Made by a program: the position numbers and the translations under genes. Shown here piece after piece: positions 10,001-20,000 of a stretch of 27,956 nucleotides of DNA. Below the pieces are notes generated by a model. That model was not told the origin of the DNA, searched no databases, and saw nothing but the letters and a program-made list of their open reading frames with translations. The DNA lies in the NCBI GenBank assembly GCA_937944175.1, contig CALDZW010000037.1, positions 1 through 27,956 of the forward strand, given 5' to 3'. Origin of the DNA: an uncultured Candidatus Altimarinota bacterium (GTDB lineage: Bacteria; Patescibacteriota; Gracilibacteria; BD1-5; UBA6164). How positions within the stretch are numbered: position 1 is the stretch's first letter; each line of letters begins with the position of its first letter.

Positions 10001-13000
10001 TGTGAAAACAGGACAAGCTCAAATTGAGTGTAATAATTTTAATGCAGATTTTACTAAGAAGATCTGAGCGAAAAAACAGGATCTGTTAAAATTTGTCGAT
10101 TGACTACAAAAAAATATTCAAACGGTAGAGGAATATAAGGAGCTTCCTAAAAAAATCTCAAAACTGTTAAATAAAAAACAAGAGTGGACTGAGCAACTCA
10201 TGTGTAGTGTTGATGCATTATCTTCATTTACAGGTTCATGGATTACAGAGAATGGGAAGAGATTCAAGGCATGGGTTGAAGTATACATGTTGATTAAAGC
10301 AATACTCAAATCATGGCAGCTCATGATAGATATTTTTACTGGGTATGATGCAGAATGTCATGAGTGTAAGAATGAAAGAAATGACTTATTACAGTATCAA
10401 TTCAAACTGGTATCAATGATACTTCCAAAGCTCCCAGTTATCAAATTTCCAAAATGGCCAGATATTATTTTAGATCTTCATAATATACGTCTGTCTATTG
10501 TGGTGCAGATTCCAGATTTTGTAATAGAACAGCGCCCAGTGACACTTCCATCACTTCCAGAACTTCGTTTGCCAATTATTTCTTGAAACATTAATGCAAG
10601 TACTAATCTAGATCTTGATTTTGATCTTCCAGATATGCCAGTCCTTCCAAGTGTAGAGATTCCAGAATTGCCTGATCTCCCATGACTCCCAAGTATTGAA
10701 TTACCAAACCTTCCACCTCCACCAACCCTTCCTAAAATATTTTCTGGATTTAAGGCTATGGTGAATATAGCAAAGCTTGTTACAAAAGCTATGTGTATTA
10801 TGAAGAGTTCACCTTTTGTGCCAGAATGGAGATCAGGAGATCAAATTGCTTTTATGACAGAGAGAAATGGGTATCTTCCTACAGACTTTATTGATATGTC
10901 ACTTCCAAGTGTTAGTTTTCCAGTATTTGATGCTATCAAAGTAACAACAAAAGTGAATTTTGAAATGCAAACAGACTTTATGGTTGAAATGGCACGTCAA
11001 ATTGTAGAACCAGTGAATAATATATGAAATAATATATCAGGAGCGTTTTCTAATGCTTGACTGGATAGTCTTGACTTTTCATCTGCTTCACAAAATTTTG
11101 ATGTCAATATTGATGCAACAATAAATAATGACTGAGTAGATATTGAAGCTTCTACATGGAGTACACTTATTGTCCAATCAGCTACAAAGCTTCACAGATA
11201 CCTTTCAAATAATTCAAATGAAAGAGTGAGCTCAAGAGAATTTATTACTCTTGTTCAAGAAGGACTTTCTCATATTGATATTACTTCAAAGACAGAAACT
11301 GAGTGACTACAAACTCTTTGGAATAATGTTGAAAAATACAATTTTGCAGCAGAAGATAAAAAAATTGCTGAACTGAAAGAAGCAAGTAAAAGAAAATTTG
11401 ATGTCTTCTCTCGTATATTAGAAAATGAACAACAAAAAACAAAAAAATTAATCAAGTCATTAGAAGTATCACCAGAAAAGAAACTCTTCACAGCTATTAG
11501 TGATACTGCTTGAAGATGATCTGATGATTTTGTTTGATATCAGAAATCTCTTGATCATGAAAATCTTGCTTTTATGAAATCAGCACGTGATCTTGTTACA
11601 GGAAAACAGGATAGTGAAGTATCAGAAATAAAGAAACAATGAGATGATTTGAATAAAAGATTACACTGAGGACTCTCAGCATATAGCGCTGCACATAATT
11701 GATTATTAGCAGCAACTTGATTGCCACTATGATGAACTCAAAATTCATGCCAACAGTCTCATAGTTCTCCATATCACTATAATTATAAATGATTGTATGT
11801 GGTAGAATCAGGCAAGAGTTATAGACTGTTTGATTATCTTGATGAGCTGACTTGAGAAGAATCTTATAGCCCAATTGATGTAGATGGAGACTCAGATACT
11901 GATTTGCTCTATATGGTATGAAATCAAGTATATCTAAAAGAGAATTTACAAAAAGTAGATAATACAGATCATACCAGTCTTCCAATACTAACTGTATCAA
12001 AAAACGATAATAGCTATTTCAATGGAGATAATTTCTTAGAAGCTATTAATTGATTTAGAGAGATTAACACCGACTCAAGAGTTGTTAACCTTGCATTCAA
12101 TGCTCCTACAAATACAAATACTCATAATTTCTCAATCAAGAATTATACTATTATTGATAAGGCTACTTGAGAATGAAGGACTGATTACTCACCAAAAAAT
12201 ATATTTGCTTCTATTACTGATGCATTTGATTCAATAGAAGATATTATTATTGATAGTAGGAATGAAGTATTTACAAAAAGAAACCATCTTGTCTCTATCG
12301 AATATGTTTGAACAGCTCCTTGAGTGACACTTTCAACAAACAAGATGAAAAATATTAAAGAAGATATAGCAGCTAACACGAGCGTAAATATCTCACCAGG
12401 GACACAACTGTATACATCAAATAATGATACAAAAATTAAATATTATCTTGGTAATGATGAAATCAACCAATTTGAAATGATTTTAGATGCTTTCTCATCA
12501 TATCAATTTGTAGAGAGCGTTAAGATAACTTGAATAACGGGAAATGCTTATGTTGTACTAGACGAGAAAATTGAACTCACATGAGCTGAAGAAATATCTA
12601 ATTACACATGACTTCCTCTCTTTGAATGAACAACTTTGAAAATAATATGAGATTTTAGACCACGTTTTAATGAAAGCTCTCATATAGATCTGGTGTATTA
12701 TGATGGTTCTAAGAAGCTATTAAACTTATCAGATATTCATGAATACAGAATATATGATCTGGGAACTCAAAGTGATGATTACCTTGTAAGATATGACGTT
12801 CCAAATGATTATTATTATTCAACTATAACTCCTTTTAGGAATAATTATATTACAACTCCTTCAGCTCAGATTCTTTCTTCTCCACAAAGAGAAGCAGATA
12901 CATTTGCACCCGAATTACAATTTACTTGAAAAATACGTGTTCCTGTATATCAGAAAAAAGTGATTGATCTCAGTAATTCAATTTATGATAATACATGACT

Positions 13001-13946
13001 GAGTTGAATAGAATCAGTTACGGTGGATACTGACTTGGATGTAGATAGTGATTCAGATGGGAATCCTAAAAATGATAATGACACTGACAAACTCACTATT
13101 ATAAAAACTGTTTCAAAAGTAAGCATAGAATTTTGAGAATTTGAAGAGCTATTTGAAAAGGATATAGCCATTAGATTAGAAGATGAGAACAATAATGTTT
13201 CTATAAAAGAAGTTCCTCTTGAGGTGTATGCTCCAATTCCATACATTAGAACAGCAACTGATGACAGTGTCCAATGAGTATTGTCAGAAAAGCTTACATG
13301 AGAACCAATTAACCTCTATAGAATGAGGGGAGGAGTATTGAAGCGTCTTGAAGATGAAAATGGAGAGATTAAAGTGTATACATCAAAAGATTGAGTGTAT
13401 AACTTCTGATCAGCTACAAATGCTACTGGTTTAGAGATCACTTCAAATGGTGTGATTGTTGCTACAGTAAATGAATTTACATGAAAGATTGATCTAAAAA
13501 ATGGATGATCTCAAATTGTAGTTTCATCTTGAGAAGGAGGATATCCAAAAACAGCAATTCAGAATCTTTCTTGATGAGAACTCTATTCTCAACAGATTAA
13601 GCTTATAGATAGTGTCTCAATTAAACAAGTCGAAAACTTTTCAGAAGTAGAGGAAAAATGAATATACATGAAATTTGAAGCAAAAGATCTCTATGATTAT
13701 TATATGATTCCAACAGCATCACAATATAATCCATGAGTAGTCGTTATCTATGCTCAATGAGATGCTTTAAAAAAACCAGTATTTACTATCTATCCTGATG
13801 GAAGATTGACTCCATCAAATGAGTTGTTTAGTCTTGATTATTTCAATGAAGGAGAAATGTTTGGCTATAAACTCATTTCAAGAACATGATGAAAAGTTAT
13901 TGCAGAACTTGTATATTCATTAGAAGCGAGTTATTTGATGAGGTAG
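945..13946 (+). CDS. Giant multidomain secreted/surface protein, 4,333 aa (table 25)
   Basis: This is a single frame from ATG 945 to TAG 13944-13946. It is interrupted only by TGA codons, well over one hundred, each readable as Gly. The N-terminus MYQTLQR then FLSIVLIAVLLFGI (residues 8-21) looks like a signal peptide or membrane anchor. Approximate order: C25/caspase-like section (115-270); Cys-containing sections (about 420-700); Asp loop DTNNNGAND (988-996); Ig-like sections (about 1268-1590); three FG-GAP/VCBS loops (1985, 2037, 2087); DUF11-like section (about 2320-2400); thrombospondin-3-like loops (2478 and 2512); Gly/Cys-rich section (2560-2716); helical section (about 2870-3120); Leu-Pro-rich section (3156-3269); a fourth FG-GAP loop (3645); Asp-rich stretch (4028-4048). 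There is no LPXTG motif or C-terminal membrane segment. An exported, calcium-binding adhesin or host-contact protein is inferred from the architecture. The alternative ATG at 816 (4,376 aa) puts the hydrophobic segment internal. No full-length family is recognised. Confidence 0.9.
1287..1755 (+). other. C25/caspase-like section of the giant protein
   Basis: Residues about 115-270. A hydrophobic strand VGTVLIGSLPVPVVHD (from 117, ending near His131) is followed by a second element, EFSPEIWHGVVAP (His176 within EIWHG). A helix-rich stretch with IRNYFDKNHDYY comes next. The order resembles gingipain-type peptidase C25 folds, where a strand ending in a PEI-x-x-G motif precedes a helix. I do not see the clear catalytic His and Cys pair of active C25 enzymes. 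If the fold is right, this copy may be structural or degenerate. This is recognition of a pattern by eye, with low certainty. Confidence 0.3.
4746..5715 (+). other. Tandem Ig-like sections of the giant protein
   Basis: Residues about 1268-1590 contain two stretches with the strand pattern of bacterial Ig-like (Big/invasin-type) domains. One has ITSNAVILKDAYGNIVTGEA, the other LSLELKDRYNNIVFTDSTTE. The shared element is a hydrophobic strand, then KD-x-Y-x-N-IV, which matches the L-x-D-x-x-GN-x-V element common in such domains. They probably act as rigid spacers on a surface stalk. Domain limits are approximate. Confidence 0.5.
5293..5398. repeat. Cluster of three inverted repeats inside the giant gene
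   Basis: Three perfect stem-loops lie within 106 bp of coding sequence. A 10-bp stem pairs 5293-5302 with 5319-5328 (AAGCTAGTGT). A 7-bp stem with a 1-nt loop covers 5353-5367 (ACACTCA). An 8-bp stem with a 3-nt loop covers 5380-5398 (AATATAGC). Single hairpins of this size occur by chance in an AT-rich 13-kb gene; the clustering is the notable part. The mirror copy is 22559-22664. Confidence 0.6.
6891..7275 (+). other. FG-GAP/VCBS-type calcium-loop repeats (three)
   Basis: Three Asp-rich loops lie about 50 residues apart: DYDNDQKDDI (1985-1994), DFSGDGHDDI (2037-2046) and DMDNDTLSDL (about 2088-2097). The spacing and the D-x-[DN]-x-D/G-x-x-D-[DI/L] pattern match FG-GAP/VCBS blades of integrin-alpha-like beta-propellers, which bind calcium. 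Three visible loops are fewer than a seven-bladed propeller, so the other blades may lack loops or the fold may be partial. In the second loop both glycines are TGA codons (7062 and 7068), which is strong evidence for the code. Confidence 0.7.
7905..8190 (+). other. DUF11-like beta-sandwich section
   Basis: Residues about 2320-2415. GDSITVEVKMKNIS and then NNVVFVDTLEKYF follow the DUF11/CARDB-like pattern, in which a strand of the type G-D-x-[IV]-T-[VY]-x-[VI]-x-[VLM]-x-N is followed by D-x-[LI]. Such domains are common repeated units of bacterial surface proteins. Only one copy is visible here. It directly precedes the thrombospondin-3-like loops. Confidence 0.45.
8373..8535 (+). other. Thrombospondin-3-like Asp loops
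   Basis: IDTNNNGVPDYID (Asp2478 onward) and IDTDNDGHPDSEDD (Asp2512 onward) match the calcium-binding pattern D-x-D/N-x-D/N-G-x-x-D of thrombospondin type 3 and OmpA-linker repeats. They are 34 residues apart. Related single loops occur at 3906-3932 (DTNNNGAND, residues 988-996) and in the Asp-rich stretch at 13026-13088. They suggest the chain is stiffened by calcium outside the cell. Confidence 0.7.
8622..9090 (+). other. Gly/Cys-rich hydrophobic section
   Basis: Residues about 2560-2716 begin GFGCGFGGGSC and continue with repeated aromatic, Gly and Cys residues (for example NIYGWGCF, AGWCNGD, MAACYGGPA, GGNCIV, FGCSND). Several glycines are encoded by consecutive TGA codons. About seven to nine cysteines occur in 150 residues, which suggests disulphides in an exported protein or a membrane-interacting segment. 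I recognise no domain family with confidence. Confidence 0.5.
9550..10200 (+). other. Charged helical, possibly coiled-coil section
   Basis: Residues about 2870-3085 are rich in Lys, Glu and Gln with few prolines, for example DYIEKGQKEIQEKAKKEEST, KNKKRDYEKSKSLN and WKEERNNFVSSLSQIKN. This composition fits long helices or a coiled coil forming a rod between the Gly/Cys-rich section and the Leu-Pro section. Heptad regularity was not computed. Confidence 0.45.
10410..10752 (+). other. Leu-Pro-rich repetitive section
   Basis: Residues about 3156-3269 contain recurring LP-x-LP units: LPKLPVIKFPKWP, LPSLPELRLPIIS, then a dense run of PELPDLPGLPSIELPNLPPP. The last part has a proline every two to four residues, with hydrophobic residues between. 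This looks like an extended, polyproline-like stalk or an unusual beta structure. Short echoes occur later (SLPSVSFPVF, near 10900). The section is unlike anything else in the chain. Confidence 0.6.
11871..11940 (+). other. Isolated fourth FG-GAP/VCBS-type loop
   Basis: DVDGDSDTDLLYMVGNQVYL (from Asp3645) is a textbook calcium loop followed by the hydrophobic hairpin of an FG-GAP/VCBS blade. It lies more than 1,500 residues after the three-loop cluster, so it belongs to a second propeller-like region or is a lone calcium-binding unit. Confidence 0.6.
13026..13088 (+). other. Asp-rich calcium-binding-like stretch near the C-terminus
   Basis: Residues 4028-4048 hold ten aspartates in 21 residues (DTDLDVDSDSDGNPKNDNDT and one further Asp). 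The pattern is related to dockerin and thrombospondin-3 loops. It sits in a section with Ig-like flanking strands (DLSNSIYDNTGLSGIESV before, VSIEFGEFEELF after), as an acidic insert in a beta-sandwich would. Confidence 0.55.
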
Positions 13947-14010
13947 AGATGCTATCATATTCTTGTAGGGTGTGAATGCATTCACACCCTACAAGAATAT
14001 GATAGCATCT
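13947..14010. other. Fold point: 64-bp perfect palindrome between convergent stops
   Basis: The 32 bp after the giant gene's TAG (13944-13946) run directly into their own reverse complement at 13978/13979. As RNA or single-stranded DNA this would form a perfect hairpin with no usable loop, and it would end transcription from both sides if real. There is no spacer, microhomology scar or adapter-like sequence. In any exact inverted repeat the centre is a palindrome by definition, so this carries no independent evidence for a telomere or a recombination site. Confidence 0.7.
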
Positions 14011-17000
14011 CTACCTCATCAAATAACTCGCTTCTAATGAATATACAAGTTCTGCAATAACTTTTCATCATGTTCTTGAAATGAGTTTATAGCCAAACAT
14101 TTCTCCTTCATTGAAATAATCAAGACTAAACAACTCATTTGATGGAGTCAATCTTCCATCAGGATAGATAGTAAATACTGGTTTTTTTAAAGCATCTCAT
14201 TGAGCATAGATAACGACTACTCATGGATTATATTGTGATGCTGTTGGAATCATATAATAATCATAGAGATCTTTTGCTTCAAATTTCATGTATATTCATT
14301 TTTCCTCTACTTCTGAAAAGTTTTCGACTTGTTTAATTGAGACACTATCTATAAGCTTAATCTGTTGAGAATAGAGTTCTCATCAAGAAAGATTCTGAAT
14401 TGCTGTTTTTGGATATCCTCCTTCTCAAGATGAAACTACAATTTGAGATCATCCATTTTTTAGATCAATCTTTCATGTAAATTCATTTACTGTAGCAACA
14501 ATCACACCATTTGAAGTGATCTCTAAACCAGTAGCATTTGTAGCTGATCAGAAGTTATACACTCAATCTTTTGATGTATACACTTTAATCTCTCCATTTT
14601 CATCTTCAAGACGCTTCAATACTCCTCCCCTCATTCTATAGAGGTTAATTGGTTCTCATGTAAGCTTTTCTGACAATACTCATTGGACACTGTCATCAGT
14701 TGCTGTTCTAATGTATGGAATTGGAGCATACACCTCAAGAGGAACTTCTTTTATAGAAACATTATTGTTCTCATCTTCTAATCTAATGGCTATATCCTTT
14801 TCAAATAGCTCTTCAAATTCTCAAAATTCTATGCTTACTTTTGAAACAGTTTTTATAATAGTGAGTTTGTCAGTGTCATTATCATTTTTAGGATTCCCAT
14901 CTGAATCACTATCTACATCCAAGTCAGTATCCACCGTAACTGATTCTATTCAACTCAGTCATGTATTATCATAAATTGAATTACTGAGATCAATCACTTT
15001 TTTCTGATATACAGGAACACGTATTTTTCAAGTAAATTGTAATTCGGGTGCAAATGTATCTGCTTCTCTTTGTGGAGAAGAAAGAATCTGAGCTGAAGGA
15101 GTTGTAATATAATTATTCCTAAAAGGAGTTATAGTTGAATAATAATAATCATTTGGAACGTCATATCTTACAAGGTAATCATCACTTTGAGTTCCCAGAT
15201 CATATATTCTGTATTCATGAATATCTGATAAGTTTAATAGCTTCTTAGAACCATCATAATACACCAGATCTATATGAGAGCTTTCATTAAAACGTGGTCT
15301 AAAATCTCATATTATTTTCAAAGTTGTTCATTCAAAGAGAGGAAGTCATGTGTAATTAGATATTTCTTCAGCTCATGTGAGTTCAATTTTCTCGTCTAGT
15401 ACAACATAAGCATTTCCCGTTATTCAAGTTATCTTAACGCTCTCTACAAATTGATATGATGAGAAAGCATCTAAAATCATTTCAAATTGGTTGATTTCAT
15501 CATTACCAAGATAATATTTAATTTTTGTATCATTATTTGATGTATACAGTTGTGTCCCTGGTGAGATATTTACGCTCGTGTTAGCTGCTATATCTTCTTT
15601 AATATTTTTCATCTTGTTTGTTGAAAGTGTCACTCAAGGAGCTGTTCAAACATATTCGATAGAGACAAGATGGTTTCTTTTTGTAAATACTTCATTCCTA
15701 CTATCAATAATAATATCTTCTATTGAATCAAATGCATCAGTAATAGAAGCAAATATATTTTTTGGTGAGTAATCAGTCCTTCATTCTCAAGTAGCCTTAT
15801 CAATAATAGTATAATTCTTGATTGAGAAATTATGAGTATTTGTATTTGTAGGAGCATTGAATGCAAGGTTAACAACTCTTGAGTCGGTGTTAATCTCTCT
15901 AAATCAATTAATAGCTTCTAAGAAATTATCTCCATTGAAATAGCTATTATCGTTTTTTGATACAGTTAGTATTGGAAGACTGGTATGATCTGTATTATCT
16001 ACTTTTTGTAAATTCTCTTTTAGATATACTTGATTTCATACCATATAGAGCAAATCAGTATCTGAGTCTCCATCTACATCAATTGGGCTATAAGATTCTT
16101 CTCAAGTCAGCTCATCAAGATAATCAAACAGTCTATAACTCTTGCCTGATTCTACCACATACAATCATTTATAATTATAGTGATATGGAGAACTATGAGA
16201 CTGTTGGCATGAATTTTGAGTTCATCATAGTGGCAATCAAGTTGCTGCTAATAATCAATTATGTGCAGCGCTATATGCTGAGAGTCCTCAGTGTAATCTT
16301 TTATTCAAATCATCTCATTGTTTCTTTATTTCTGATACTTCACTATCCTGTTTTCCTGTAACAAGATCACGTGCTGATTTCATAAAAGCAAGATTTTCAT
16401 GATCAAGAGATTTCTGATATCAAACAAAATCATCAGATCATCTTCAAGCAGTATCACTAATAGCTGTGAAGAGTTTCTTTTCTGGTGATACTTCTAATGA
16501 CTTGATTAATTTTTTTGTTTTTTGTTGTTCATTTTCTAATATACGAGAGAAGACATCAAATTTTCTTTTACTTGCTTCTTTCAGTTCAGCAATTTTTTTA
16601 TCTTCTGCTGCAAAATTGTATTTTTCAACATTATTCCAAAGAGTTTGTAGTCACTCAGTTTCTGTCTTTGAAGTAATATCAATATGAGAAAGTCCTTCTT
16701 GAACAAGAGTAATAAATTCTCTTGAGCTCACTCTTTCATTTGAATTATTTGAAAGGTATCTGTGAAGCTTTGTAGCTGATTGGACAATAAGTGTACTCCA
16801 TGTAGAAGCTTCAATATCTACTCAGTCATTATTTATTGTTGCATCAATATTGACATCAAAATTTTGTGAAGCAGATGAAAAGTCAAGACTATCCAGTCAA
16901 GCATTAGAAAACGCTCCTGATATATTATTTCATATATTATTCACTGGTTCTACAATTTGACGTGCCATTTCAACCATAAAGTCTGTTTGCATTTCAAAAT

Positions 17001-20000
17001 TCACTTTTGTTGTTACTTTGATAGCATCAAATACTGGAAAACTAACACTTGGAAGTGACATATCAATAAAGTCTGTAGGAAGATACCCATTTCTCTCTGT
17101 CATAAAAGCAATTTGATCTCCTGATCTCCATTCTGGCACAAAAGGTGAACTCTTCATAATACACATAGCTTTTGTAACAAGCTTTGCTATATTCACCATA
17201 GCCTTAAATCCAGAAAATATTTTAGGAAGGGTTGGTGGAGGTGGAAGGTTTGGTAATTCAATACTTGGGAGTCATGGGAGATCAGGCAATTCTGGAATCT
17301 CTACACTTGGAAGGACTGGCATATCTGGAAGATCAAAATCAAGATCTAGATTAGTACTTGCATTAATGTTTCAAGAAATAATTGGCAAACGAAGTTCTGG
17401 AAGTGATGGAAGTGTCACTGGGCGCTGTTCTATTACAAAATCTGGAATCTGCACCACAATAGACAGACGTATATTATGAAGATCTAAAATAATATCTGGC
17501 CATTTTGGAAATTTGATAACTGGGAGCTTTGGAAGTATCATTGATACCAGTTTGAATTGATACTGTAATAAGTCATTTCTTTCATTCTTACACTCATGAC
17601 ATTCTGCATCATACCCAGTAAAAATATCTATCATGAGCTGCCATGATTTGAGTATTGCTTTAATCAACATGTATACTTCAACCCATGCCTTGAATCTCTT
17701 CCCATTCTCTGTAATCCATGAACCTGTAAATGAAGATAATGCATCAACACTACACATGAGTTGCTCAGTCCACTCTTGTTTTTTATTTAACAGTTTTGAG
17801 ATTTTTTTAGGAAGCTCCTTATATTCCTCTACCGTTTGAATATTTTTTTGTAGTCAATCGACAAATTTTAACAGATCCTGTTTTTTCGCTCAGATCTTCT
17901 TAGTAAAATCTGCATTAAAATTATTACACTCAATTTGAGCTTGTCCTGTTTTCACACTACAATCCTGATTCTTAATTTGAGAAAGAGAAGATACAAAATT
18001 GTTTCTTTCTTCTTTCCATTGATCAAGACTACTTTGTGCGTCTATCTTCCATCTATTAAGAGAAACATCATCAACAGCTGGATAATTAATAGTCACTTTT
18101 TGAGCCTCAACATCAATTAACGGAATACTTCCAAGAAATTCATATGCTGTTTTTAATCATGTTACTTGATTAAGACTTTTTGATTTTTCATAATCTCTCT
18201 TTTTATTTTTAATTTGTCCTTCTTCAATATCAAGAGCAAGACACTCTCTTGAATTGTCTCATGAAGTCCCACAACCAGCACTTACTTTACGTTTTCTAAT
18301 TGATTCAAGACGAACATTTGAATTATTAACCAGTGTAGACTCTTCTTTTTTAGCTTTTTCTTGGATTTCTTTTTGTCCCTTTTCTATATAATCCTGCCAA
18401 TCTGTTTCAAAGAGAGAACTCATGTCAGGGAGTACTACAAATAATGTTGGTAGATCAGTCAATTTTGAGATAAATTCTTCTCATTGCTGTGTCACCCATT
18501 CCATTATAAATCAAGGAAATGATGAAGTCCTTTGTTTTTTTACCTGAACTACATCATCAAAGTTTCATTCACTATTTCTTGATAAATCAAGACTGATAGA
18601 TACGTCTTCTACTGATCATCACATTCATCCAAAAATTGATTTTTTTGATGATGATACTGTATCATTTGAAATATTTTTGAGAGCAGATTTATAGTTTGAA
18701 GCAAGTGAAGCATCTTTTGTTCCTGATTTTTTAAAATCAGCATATTGTTTTACAAAATCACTAGGAAGTTCTGGAGACTGAGGAGTTGTGATTCATTGAC
18801 CACAATTTGCATTTATTACCCCAAAATTTCCATACATGTCTGGTTGTCCAAGTGATTCTGGATCCCCTTCACTTCAATCATTACTACATCCAAATAATGG
18901 TTTCGCAGCTACTATACAATTTCATCCAGGTATAACTGGGCTTATTCATTGAGGAATAGCATTTCATGTTGCAATTGCAGGTCAACCATAACAAGCAGCC
19001 ATACCAAATCACCCTGTAAGAGTTGGAGAAGCAAAGAGTCTGACAAAGTTAGTAGGTGAAGTGACTCAGAGTTTTCAGCCAGCTTGTCTGTCACCATTAC
19101 ACCATCCAGCAAATCTATTACTGGTCATTGGCCAAAAAGTTGGAACTTGAAAACATCACCAACCATAAATATTTAACCCCGTAAACGCAGAAAATATTGG
19201 AACTCATTCATTTACTTTTAATCAATCACCAATTGGAGTTCACATGAACGTTGGATCTCAACCCGCAGCCAGTGGTGCCCAGTTAAGCGGAGTTGTTATA
19301 CATGAACCTCATCAAAATCCACATCAAAATCATTCCATAAGTGTATCAACCCCTTCTGACATATCATCAATTTTTTCATTTACCTGATCAAGTATTCATA
19401 AGAAATTTCCATCAGATACTTCATTATTAAAACCTGGTGCATCATCTTCTGAGTCAGGATGACCATCATTATCTGTATCTATTAAGCTCTTGCTCAGTTC
19501 CGACTGAGCATATGCTTGCTGACTTTCAACACTTGAGCTAATAGTATCAATATAATCAGGCACACCATTGTTATTTGTATCAATTCTATTTTTTTCTAAT
19601 ACATCTGGGAGCTTTGATTTTGCTGGGTTACAAGATGGAGTATGTACATCTTTTGAATATGTTCTCAAAGTTGCAAGACTACGATACATATCAACACTTT
19701 CAGAACAGTTCTTTTGATTTGGTTTAATCAAAATATCACCATACACATCATCTCATGCCTCTCATTCTTCAAAAAGCCCTACTTGTAAATACCCAAAACG
19801 AATCGGACGTACATTCATAGAATATTTGAAAATGAGTTCTTCTCAAGAAGCTAGATTAATTTGATCAACTAAAATATCATAACCAGTTGGGGCAGATCTT
19901 TGAAGTCATTTTGTGAGAGTAATTCCTTCATCACTCTTCACAAAGTACTTTTCAAGAGTATCAACAAACACCACATTATTCAGAGCCTGAGTTGAAATAT

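Larger units (their letters stand above)
1..13978 (+). repeat. Left arm of a window-wide perfect inverted repeat
   Basis: This half is the reverse complement of 13979-27956, with zero spacer. The first bases (ttaagagaagatgtccgaag) mirror the last bases, and the sequence around the fold (gtgaatg|cattcac) is self-complementary. Every open reading frame I compared has an identical partner at 27957 minus its coordinates, so there is no indel between the arms. The arm holds a SufD-like gene and a giant surface-protein gene. The equal arms, missing loop and identical termini are more typical of a fold-back artefact than of a biological duplication, which normally leaves an asymmetric spacer and some divergence. 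Confidence 0.98.

Noticed and set aside
11596..12000. A 134-codon minus-strand frame, and similar antisense frames (1290-1697, 1979-2266, 5357-5629, 6487-6744)
   Set aside because: They lie fully opposite the giant gene, have no recognisable domain or RBS, and arise because the reverse complement of a TGA-rich, AT-rich gene leaves few stops. Their mirror copies in the right arm are rejected for the same reason.
816..13946. A string of short standard-code genes or a decayed pseudogene in one frame
   Set aside because: All breaks are TGA, none TAA or TAG, across more than 4,000 codons, and all pieces share one frame. Random decay would give all three stops and frameshifts.
49..13946. TGA as tryptophan (Mycoplasma-type code 4)
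   Set aside because: TGA sits at invariant glycine positions of calcium loops and in Gly-rich runs, while TGG occurs normally as Trp.
13880..13946. C-terminal sorting signal (LPXTG or transmembrane anchor) in the giant protein
   Set aside because: The last residues (AELVYSLEASYLMR) contain no LPXTG, no hydrophobic run and no basic tail.
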